A DNA stretch of 7,144 nt from JBKHBT01 sp046542255 (GTDB lineage: Bacteria; UBP14; UBA6098; JBKHBT01). The notes under the pieces are model-generated. The model was not told the DNA's origin. It worked only from the letters and a program-made list of their open reading frames with translations, and did no database searches. Shown one piece after another: positions 1-5,882 of the stretch; position 1 is the stretch's first letter; every line of letters begins with the position of its first letter. Location: assembly GCA_046542255.1 (NCBI GenBank), contig JBKHBT010000132.1, positions 1-7,144 on the forward strand. The letters are read 5' to 3'. A program made the translations under genes and the position numbers.

Positions 1-2
1 AT

Positions 3-74
3 TTTTTATTAGAACCGTATCCGAATGAAATTTTAGATTTAGTATTGCCTGGCTTAATCCCTGAATCGAATTAA
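3..74 (+). CDS. Possible C-terminal tail of a plus-strand gene cut by the left edge
   Basis: One plus-strand frame is open from the window edge for 23 codons and stops with TAA at 72-74. It reads as a proline- and leucine-rich tail containing EPYPNEILDLVLPG. If real, it converges on the LptG-like gene and overlaps its last 21 bases. The same window has another convergent overlap at 4162-4165, so such packing is plausible here. The support is weak: a 24-codon open stretch is common by chance, and I recognise no family in it. No minus-strand start codon (ATG, GTG or TTG) lies in 1-53, so this stretch does not begin a further gene downstream of the permease. Confidence 0.22.
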   Translation, partial: FLLEPYPNEILDLVLPGLIPESN

Positions 75-1127
75 AATCCCAAGCCCTAAAAGCCCAAATA
101 CGATATTTCCAAGATTGGCTGCCATAAGGGGTGATAGGGTTTCATTGTAACCAAGAGATTGCCCAATCCTAACAAGCGAGAAGTAAAGGAATGCAACAAT
201 AAAACTAATTCCAAATGCGATTGCTGCACCGCTTTTTCTCATATGCAGAGCAATAGGCAAAGAAAAAAGCAAAATAATTAGATTGGCAAATGGAAAAGAT
301 ATCTTCACATAAAGCTCTGTCTGCTCCTTGATTGGATTTCGCCCCATTCTTTTTTGCTTTTGAATAAATTTGAGTAGTTTGTAGAAGCCCATCTTATCCG
401 GATCGACTCTTGTAACCAAGAAATCCTCGGGCTTTTCATTTGCCTGGAGCTTTTGCTTTGGCTTGAATTCGGTATATTCGCTATCAGCTTTGAATGTGCG
501 AATATAGACATTGTTCAACTCGAAATGATTATCGACCCATCTCATGCTTCTGGCATCGATACGCTTTTGTATTCGAGTCGAATCATCAAAAAATACAATT
601 GCTACATCGAAGGCTGTTTGATTGGCTGGATTATAGGATTTTATAGAATAAGTTTCACCCTTTTCACCAAGTACGTGGATATCTCTTTTGATTTTGGTTC
701 TTTTCTTTCTTTTGTATATCTTATAGTCTTTGATATAATCGCTTTTTGCCGAAGCAGGTGGAACTACCATCTCTCCAAATACCAAAATAAAGAGACTCCA
801 AAAGAAAGCAAAAATATATACCCATTTCCCAAAACGGAGAGAGCTTATGCCAACGCTTTTACAGGCAACAACTTCATTGGTTCTGGCAAGAGAATTCCCT
901 GTGAAATTTGCAGAAAGCAATATGCCAACCGGTGATACAATAACGAAAATCCAGGGCAAGAAATAAACATAAAAAAGGACGATATCTTCCAAGCTGGCAT
1001 TTTTATCGATATATTTGTCGAAATTTTCAACCAGATCGACAACAATAAAAACCATAAGAAAAGCCAGTGCTAACCACATGAAATTAATAAAAAATCGCTT
1101 GAGTATGTATCTATCCAAAGTTTTCAC
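54..1127 (-). CDS. LptF/LptG family lipopolysaccharide export permease, LptG-like
   Basis: This is an inner-membrane permease of the YjgP/YjgQ (LptF/LptG) family. In the Lpt pathway two such subunits work with the LptB ATPase to extract lipopolysaccharide from the inner membrane and pass it to the periplasmic bridge. The 357 residues match the usual family length. Predicted membrane segments are near residues 12-33, 48-75 and 102-117. A soluble stretch follows at about 125-270, the expected place of the periplasmic beta-jellyroll, then three more segments near 277-294, 301-319 and 334-353. The N-terminal LDRYI and the GEMVVPP after segment 3 resemble E. coli LptG (LDRYI, GEWVAP) more than LptF. 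Without the partner gene in view I do not assign the symbol. The start is GTG; the in-frame codons just upstream run into TAG with no other start. No clear Shine-Dalgarno is seen. The gene diverges from the tRNA. Confidence 0.93.
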   Translation of the reverse strand: MKTLDRYILKRFFINFMWLALAFLMVFIVVDLVENFDKYIDKNASLEDIVLFYVYFLPWIFVIVSPVGILLSANFTGNSLARTNEVVACKSVGISSLRFGKWVYIFAFFWSLFILVFGEMVVPPASAKSDYIKDYKIYKRKKRTKIKRDIHVLGEKGETYSIKSYNPANQTAFDVAIVFFDDSTRIQKRIDARSMRWVDNHFELNNVYIRTFKADSEYTEFKPKQKLQANEKPEDFLVTRVDPDKMGFYKLLKFIQKQKRMGRNPIKEQTELYVKISFPFANLIILLFSLPIALHMRKSGAAIAFGISFIVAFLYFSLVRIGQSLGYNETLSPLMAANLGNIVFGLLGLGILIRFRD

Positions 1128-1222
1128 GGATATAAGATATATCTATTAACTTTAATTGTGAAGTAAATAATCCAATTAGAAAAATATTCTTTTGTAAGAT
1201 TGGAAAAGACGAGTATTAGAAC

Positions 1223-1250
1223 TTGACACAAAAAAATTATGCAATATTTT
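1223..1250 (+). promoter_or_regulatory. Candidate sigma-70-type promoter for tRNA-Arg
   Basis: A perfect TTGACA lies at 1223-1228. A TATTTT that could act as a -10 element is at 1245-1250, after a 16-base spacer. Transcription would start near 1257, about 38 bases before the tRNA. The surrounding 167-base spacer between the divergent permease and tRNA genes is AT-rich and has no convincing ORF. The -10 match is only moderate and the region is AT-rich, so this is a candidate. The classical Bacteroidota promoter (TAnnTTTG) is not evident here. Confidence 0.42.
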
Positions 1251-1294
1251 TAAAGCTTGTATTGATTTGGATGGATATGTTTCATCTGAATGAT

Positions 1295-1368
1295 GCCCCC
1301 GTAGCTCAGGTGGATAGAGCGACAGTTTCCTAAACTGTAAGCCGTGTGTTCGAGTCGCACCGGGGGCA
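1295..1368 (+). tRNA. tRNA-Arg, anticodon CCT (CCU), reads AGG
   Basis: A complete cloverleaf can be folded by eye. The acceptor stem GCCCCCG (1295-1301) pairs fully with CGGGGGC (1361-1367). The D arm is GCTC/GAGC (1304-1307 with 1317-1320). The anticodon stem is ACAGT/ACTGT (1322-1326 with 1334-1338) around the loop TTCCTAA, placing anticodon CCT at 1329-1331. The T arm is GTGTG/CGCAC with one G-T pair and the loop TTCGAGT. The discriminator base is A (1368). CCA is not encoded, so it must be added by the nucleotidyltransferase. Length is 74 bases. This isoacceptor decodes AGG arginine codons. Confidence 0.97.
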
Positions 1369-1417
1369 TGATTTAAAAAGATGCTAAGTGTATAGTAAAT
1401 AAAAGATTAACGATATT

Positions 1418-1429
1418 GGAGGAAATGTG
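1418..1429 (+). promoter_or_regulatory. Strong ribosome binding site with overlapping ATG/GTG starts
   Basis: GGAGG at 1418-1422 is followed by ATGTG at 1425-1429. The GTG at 1427, four bases after the GGAGG, opens the 225-residue TPR protein. The ATG at 1425 is only two bases after it and opens a nine-codon frame ending in TAA at 1452-1454. Spacing and the long conserved protein favour the GTG. Confidence 0.7.
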
Positions 1430-2104
1430 GCAAAAATTTCCAAACATGACCTAAAGGAAGATAAATTTGTAACATTTATGTTTAGGCTCTGGGATTATAT
1501 GCGAGATAATTCCAGCTATTTCTTTGGAATTGTTATTATCATTATTATACTGTTAGGTGCAGTGTATGGATATTTCTCATTCCGAAAAAACATGGAAGAA
1601 ACAAGAGTCGAAATGCTGGGAGAAGCAGAATTTAAGATGAGATTCGAAGATTATCAGGCTGCTGATAGCATTTTAACTAATCTTGTTGAAAATCATGGTT
1701 CTACCATACCAGGTAAAAAGGCTACTTTCTATCTGGCAAATCTCAATCTTAGCAAAATGGGTGATTACGATAGGGCTCTTGAACTATTCGAACAGTATCT
1801 ACAGAACCCGATTGAAGGTAATCAAGAGTTCATTATTTCGGCAAAAGCTGGAATTGCAGCTTCGAAGGAAGAGAAAAGAGAATTCGAAGAGGCTGCAAGT
1901 ATGTATATGGAACTCTATGACGAATATCCGAATTATTTCGATAGGGAAAGCCTTCTTCTCGCAGCAGGTAGATGTTATACCTATGGTAATAAAATCCAGC
2001 AGGCAACTGATGCTTATCAACGGTTCATCCAGAATCATGAAGATTCTCAGAACCTGGATAAAGCTCAAATTGCTCTTGCTTATGTGAAGTCATTGCAAAT
2101 GTAA
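1427..2104 (+). CDS. Membrane-anchored tetratricopeptide-repeat protein, YfgM-like
   Basis: This 225-residue protein has a charged N-terminal cytoplasmic tail (about 1-29, with KHDLKEDKFVTF), one strongly hydrophobic segment at about 30-52 rich in isoleucine, and a helical TPR domain filling the rest. Helix pairs of TPR type can be seen near 62-90, 97-130 (KATFYLANLNLSKMGDYDRA), 134-167 and 170-205. This architecture is that of YfgM and related TPR_21-type proteins, which are inner-membrane periplasmic chaperones associated with the SecYEG translocon. The exact function here is inferred. The start is GTG with a GGAGG site four bases upstream. The gene ends three bases before the TonB-dependent receptor, so the two are almost certainly one operon and possibly translationally coupled. 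It follows the tRNA by 58 bases with no visible terminator. A generic TPR scaffold of other function remains possible. Confidence 0.85.
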   Translation: MAKISKHDLKEDKFVTFMFRLWDYMRDNSSYFFGIVIIIIILLGAVYGYFSFRKNMEETRVEMLGEAEFKMRFEDYQAADSILTNLVENHGSTIPGKKATFYLANLNLSKMGDYDRALELFEQYLQNPIEGNQEFIISAKAGIAASKEEKREFEEAASMYMELYDEYPNYFDRESLLLAAGRCYTYGNKIQQATDAYQRFIQNHEDSQNLDKAQIALAYVKSLQM

Positions 2105-2107
2105 ATA

Positions 2108-4165
2108 ATGAGAAAATTAATAATTTTTGCGCTTCTTTATTTTCCGATAATGCTTTATTCGGCCGAGCTTTCCGGATTGGTATTATCAGAAGACGGAGAA
2201 GCGCTTTTTTATGCAAATATAAAATTCCCAGCCGATAGCATGTACCTGACAGCCGATTTTGATGGCCGTTTTCTGGTCAAAGGCCTGGAAAAAAGAGAAT
2301 ATAATATCGTTTTCTCCATGGTCAGCTATAAACCAGAAACTATTACGGTTAATATCGAAGAGGATGAGCAATATATTGAAGTTATTCTTCAAGAAGAAAC
2401 AGGAGAAATCGATATCGAGCCAAAGACTCCCAAATTTGAGATGTTCAAAGGCGACATTTCACTTTCAAAATGGTTTCTTTACACGGACGATTTCGAAAAT
2501 CAGGCATATTTTCGACGAGATGACCCTATCTATTTTGCAAGAAAAATGCCGGGCGTGATATCTGTCGGCAAAGACTATGCCGGACAGCCTATGATACGCG
2601 GAAATGGCAGCGATAAATCACCCATCCTGCTCGATGATATTGCAATTTATAATCCCTACCATTTCGGCGGCTTCTTCTCAGGAATAGAACCGGATTATGT
2701 AAGGAGTATCAATGTCTCCACCGGCGCAAATGACTCCAGATATTCAGATTGGCTCGGCGGCGCAATCAGACTGACAACAAGAAAGCCGCCGCGCGAGAGC
2801 ACGCACGGAAGATTCAGGCTCAATCCGCTTTGGGCCAATTTTTCTCTCAGGTCGCCATCATATATTGTCGATGGGCTTGGTTTCAATCTTGCATATACTG
2901 GAAGTTTTCCAATCTTGAGAAAAGATTCGACAGGAAATAAAATCGACTATAATGATTTATACGCAAAAGTACATTTCGAACCGAACTTCAGATGGTTTGC
3001 CAATGTCAATCTATACAATAATTTTGATAATATAGAGGACGAAATTTCGCAGATGAGATATACATCCAGAGCTGCTTTTATTAATACGCAAAATATTATC
3101 GGCAATCAACTCCTGCTCAAATCAAATATTGCTATGAGCAGGTTCTGCTTTAAATATTCCAAATTTGATGAAGTTGCGATATCCGATACAATTCAGAGCG
3201 TAGATTTCAGAACAGAAGCGAATTATTTCTCTGGGGATCATGATTTACTTTTGGGCTTGAAAGGTTCTTTCAAGAGCCTGTCTTTTATGCTTTATGATAT
3301 GCCAGAGTCCAAAGAATTTGAAGAATTCAATCTATATGTGCAGGATGAATATTTCTATTCTGATGCGCTCATTCTCAAATACGGAACATCACTAGGATAT
3401 GTGACTAACTATGAAAAGGTCACTTTCGACCCTAATCTTGCAATTAAGTATTTCCCGAATGAGAACTTAGGCCTTGAATTTGGCGTGGGCAAAGCCCATC
3501 AAGTAATAACATCGATATGGAATCCGGATTTCAATTTTCCATTTGATTTCTATATTGCGCCCAAAGAAGATATTTCGCATAGCTATAATATTTCCGCTTC
3601 GGCCGAACAGTGGATTTCGGACGATTATTCGGTCAAACTGGGGGCTTTTGCCAATTATGCCAAGAATATCTCACGATTCCCATTAGAAGGCCTAATTAGC
3701 AGCATGTACTACTATCCCGGCGACTCACGCGCCAAAGGTATCGAATTGATGATGAAAAAATCCAGTGGTAAATTCCGAGGATTCATAACATATACTCTTA
3801 TGGACGCAGATGAGATTTTCGAATATACTTTCCAAAACCCAGAATGGGAATCTTCGAGATTTGAAAGGAAGAATTCACTTTATATTACAGCTTCTTACAG
3901 ATTCAAAAGATTCGATATCGGAACATCATTGGACTATGGCTCTGGAATTCCCACAGAATTCGAGGAAAAAGAGAGAGCACCAGATTTGTTATCATGGGAC
4001 TTACGAATGCATGGTAAAATAAATCTTTGGGGTCTGAAACTCAATCCCTATCTCGAAATATATAATTTAACTGGCCATGAGAATATTATCTATATCGATA
4101 AAGACGGTAATGAGACCAAAGCCATAGATATACCTTTTATGCTGGGCATCGAAGGCAGATTCTAA
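2108..4165 (+). CDS. TonB-dependent outer-membrane receptor with CarboxypepD_reg-like N-terminal domain
   Basis: This is a 685-residue outer-membrane beta-barrel transporter, driven by TonB-ExbB-ExbD, for an unknown ligand. A signal peptide covers about residues 1-19 (cleavage likely after LYSA). A CarboxypepD_reg-like beta-sandwich of about 20-95 contains TADFDGRFLVKGL and resembles those on Bacteroidota receptors. After a linker, the plug domain spans about 138-226, with MPGV, QPMIRGNGSDKSPILLDD, IYNPYHFGGFF and GGAIRLTTRK. The barrel fills the rest and ends in a terminal phenylalanine, the usual outer-membrane assembly signal. The NPYHFGGFFS stretch resembles a receptor class common in Bacteroidota and Chlorobi. 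No SusD-like partner is next to it, and I cannot identify a clear TonB box. Start: ATG three bases after the TPR stop, with no good Shine-Dalgarno, suggesting translational coupling. Its stop overlaps that of the convergent DUF72 gene. Confidence 0.93.
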   Translation: MRKLIIFALLYFPIMLYSAELSGLVLSEDGEALFYANIKFPADSMYLTADFDGRFLVKGLEKREYNIVFSMVSYKPETITVNIEEDEQYIEVILQEETGEIDIEPKTPKFEMFKGDISLSKWFLYTDDFENQAYFRRDDPIYFARKMPGVISVGKDYAGQPMIRGNGSDKSPILLDDIAIYNPYHFGGFFSGIEPDYVRSINVSTGANDSRYSDWLGGAIRLTTRKPPRESTHGRFRLNPLWANFSLRSPSYIVDGLGFNLAYTGSFPILRKDSTGNKIDYNDLYAKVHFEPNFRWFANVNLYNNFDNIEDEISQMRYTSRAAFINTQNIIGNQLLLKSNIAMSRFCFKYSKFDEVAISDTIQSVDFRTEANYFSGDHDLLLGLKGSFKSLSFMLYDMPESKEFEEFNLYVQDEYFYSDALILKYGTSLGYVTNYEKVTFDPNLAIKYFPNENLGLEFGVGKAHQVITSIWNPDFNFPFDFYIAPKEDISHSYNISASAEQWISDDYSVKLGAFANYAKNISRFPLEGLISSMYYYPGDSRAKGIELMMKKSSGKFRGFITYTLMDADEIFEYTFQNPEWESSRFERKNSLYITASYRFKRFDIGTSLDYGSGIPTEFEEKERAPDLLSWDLRMHGKINLWGLKLNPYLEIYNLTGHENIIYIDKDGNETKAIDIPFMLGIEGRF

Positions 4166-5079
4166 AAAAGCGAAACTTTATCTAAATTGATTTTAGACAA
4201 ATCGATATCTCTGGTTAGCTTTTCTTTGATACGTTTGATGGTGAGCGGCGCAGAACCTTCGTAGTGATTATTAACATACAAAAAGACATTGAAGTCATTT
4301 TCTATTAGCTCCTCGAGCATCGGCTTAAGCTGGCTTATATCATGATCATGTGGCTCTACTATTCTATTCCAATTCTTGCCGGTTTTTTTTTCTATCTTTT
4401 TCCGGTCGGTTCCATGCAGGCGGATAGCTACTTTATCCTGAAGCAAATCCTTATGAGTCTGATATATCCTGAAAATTGGCGGCATATAATAACCCTGAAG
4501 AAAGGTATGATACAATCCATGATCGCGAAGAAAAATGAAATAGCCCTTATTTAGATAATTTGGGTTTCGAGTTTCTATGAAATAATCGTTTTCTTCCGGG
4601 CATTTTTTGATAAATTCACTCAAATCATGCATGAAATCGCCCTGTTTTTTATACATATTTTTGTTTAGATAGCGGAATTGGAAGATTATCGGGCCGATCT
4701 TATCTTTCATTGGTTCGAGCCTTTGAAGAAATTTCTCGAAAAGCTCATTAGACAAATAATATGGATTTTCTTGAAGTTCATCGTCTTTATTCTCTTTGTA
4801 GAAATGCGTCAGAGTTATAGAATTGGGTACTTTGACAGCGAATCTGAAATCTTCGGGAACCGCTTGATTATAGTTTTGTGCCATTTCAATTTTGGGAAGT
4901 TTCGCAATATTCGGCCTAAAAAGCGACCAGAACCATTGATCGACTTCGACAGTATTGAAATGTTCGCTATATTCATTTAGGAAATATTTGCTATGCTTTT
5001 CGGGATAAACTATATCCTGCCATGATTCATATTTCCAGCTCGATGTTCCAATTTTGAGAGAATTTGGTATTTTATCCAT
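4162..5079 (-). CDS. DUF72 family protein (YecE-like)
   Basis: This 305-residue soluble protein belongs to the DUF72 (YecE) family, which has a TIM-barrel-like fold and no firmly established reaction. Family landmarks are present in order: GTSSW at 11-15 with a second tryptophan at 20, FNTVEVDQWFW at 41-51, VPEDFRFAVKVP at 74-85, GPIIFQFR at 129-136, FIETRNPNY at 167-175, RLHG at 220-223, and VNNHYEGSAPLTI at 269-281. Most family members have Asn-Thr-Phe-Tyr after the VE; here it is DQWFW, a noticeable variation at a conserved site. The length is slightly above the usual 240-290. The ATG shares its first base with the TAA of the DUF4389 gene (TAATG) and has no Shine-Dalgarno of its own, so it is likely translated by coupling. 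The 3' end overlaps the receptor gene by four bases. Confidence 0.92.
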   Translation of the reverse strand: MDKIPNSLKIGTSSWKYESWQDIVYPEKHSKYFLNEYSEHFNTVEVDQWFWSLFRPNIAKLPKIEMAQNYNQAVPEDFRFAVKVPNSITLTHFYKENKDDELQENPYYLSNELFEKFLQRLEPMKDKIGPIIFQFRYLNKNMYKKQGDFMHDLSEFIKKCPEENDYFIETRNPNYLNKGYFIFLRDHGLYHTFLQGYYMPPIFRIYQTHKDLLQDKVAIRLHGTDRKKIEKKTGKNWNRIVEPHDHDISQLKPMLEELIENDFNVFLYVNNHYEGSAPLTIKRIKEKLTRDIDLSKINLDKVSLF

Positions 5080-5765
5080 TATTCATTTAAACTAAATGGT
5101 GGATACTCATCGGTTATCATAAGTGTTGTATATGCTGTTACGCGAATACTCCAACGCATATACCCTTCGATGAAATTGAAAAACGACCTGGGATATTTCC
5201 CGGTAAAAATAATAGCAAACCAGCTTATCACTATCATGAAAAAAGCGATAATTCCCAAAAATATAAGAACGATATAATGCGGTATTGCCAAAAACCATTT
5301 GATAAGTGGCATAAATCTATCGATATCCTTGCCAACTTCGGGATAAGGCATGGTAAGATGCACATTTTGGTCATTTTCTAAATCCGGGTATTTATCTGTC
5401 ATGAGATTGATAAATGTGCCTACTCGAAGGCTAAATTTCATAAGCTCGAAATTCCAATTATACCACCATTTAGGATATTTATTGACAAAAACAATTGTAA
5501 GAATAGTTGGAATAACTACAAATCCGATGCCGGTTATTATGTATGGTTCATGTTCTGATGTACCGGAGTTCATCAGAAGCGCCAAGATAATAAGAATCGG
5601 TATAGCGATTATCAACCTGAAGAATGTGGAAATTCGATCCAACTCACCTGGATAGTCAATTTTCAAGTCAACTGGATATGTTGATTGCCCCTTTTGATCT
5701 TCTTGCTCGCACCTTTCTCCATCTTCACCGATTGGATGTCCGAACTGGTCAAATTTATCTGTCAT
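5079..5765 (-). CDS. Two-module DUF4389 membrane protein
   Basis: This 228-residue integral membrane protein matches the DUF4389 pattern and contains it twice. Module 1 (about 30-128) has YPVDLKIDYPGELDR, FFRLIIAIP, NKYPKWWYNWNFELMKFSLR and LMTDKYP. Module 2 (about 137-224) has YPEVGKDIDRF, KWFLAIP, GKYPRSFFNFIEGYMRW and LMITDEYPPF. Each module gives about two hydrophobic segments (near 48-65 and 78-94, then 153-175 and 176-188). The first 29 residues are hydrophilic and acidic with a lone cysteine. The family's function is unknown to me. An AAGGAGG ribosome binding site lies four bases before the ATG. CATAAT on the minus strand at 5795-5800 could be a -10 element, but I see no convincing -35. 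The stop overlaps the DUF72 start by one base, so the two form a dicistronic unit. Confidence 0.85.
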   Translation of the reverse strand: MTDKFDQFGHPIGEDGERCEQEDQKGQSTYPVDLKIDYPGELDRISTFFRLIIAIPILIILALLMNSGTSEHEPYIITGIGFVVIPTILTIVFVNKYPKWWYNWNFELMKFSLRVGTFINLMTDKYPDLENDQNVHLTMPYPEVGKDIDRFMPLIKWFLAIPHYIVLIFLGIIAFFMIVISWFAIIFTGKYPRSFFNFIEGYMRWSIRVTAYTTLMITDEYPPFSLNE

Positions 5766-5769
5766 TATG

Positions 5770-5776
5770 CCTCCTT
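5770..5776 (-). promoter_or_regulatory. Ribosome binding site of the DUF4389 gene
   Basis: The minus strand reads AAGGAGG here, a full-strength Shine-Dalgarno, followed by four bases (CATA) and the ATG at 5765-5763. It fixes the start of the DUF4389 gene. It is the only strong site for this gene pair, because the DUF72 gene has none. Confidence 0.8.
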
Positions 5777-5817
5777 CGATTTATTCAATCTAAAATTATG
5801 ACTCTTAAGTGAAAAAC

Positions 5818-5854
5818 ACAAACAAAAAACCCCGAGAAAACAACCCCGGGGTTT
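5818..5854 (-). terminator. Rho-independent terminator of the lipoprotein gene
   Basis: On the minus strand AAACCCCG (5854-5847) pairs perfectly with CGGGGTTT (5834-5827). The loop is about 12 bases, and a T-rich run (TTTGTTTG) follows directly. It starts 29 bases past the lipoprotein stop codon, so it ends that transcript and separates it from the DUF4389-DUF72 unit. Read on the plus strand the hairpin is not followed by a T run, so it works in one direction only. Confidence 0.85.
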
Positions 5855-5882
5855 GTAGAAGGATGAATTTATGTAAAGGTAA

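Noticed and set aside
453..935. A 160-codon plus-strand open frame antisense to the permease
   Set aside because: It lies wholly inside the well-supported LptG-like gene on the other strand, has no ribosome binding site, and its sequence has no recognisable domain. It is a shadow of the real gene.
1391..1396. TATAGT as a promoter for the TPR gene
   Set aside because: No acceptable -35 element lies 16-18 bases upstream, which would fall at the tRNA 3' end. In AT-rich DNA a lone -10-like hexamer is expected by chance.
2756..2790. GGCGGC...GCCGCC inverted repeat inside the receptor gene
   Set aside because: The arms are separated by 23 bases and encode conserved plug residues (GGAIRLTTRK and following). 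It is best explained by codon choice rather than an RNA structure.
4181..4197. TCTAAA-TTGAT-TTTAGA hairpin near the convergent junction as a terminator
   Set aside because: The stem is only six base pairs, mostly A-T, has no T run after it, and lies within the DUF72 coding region.
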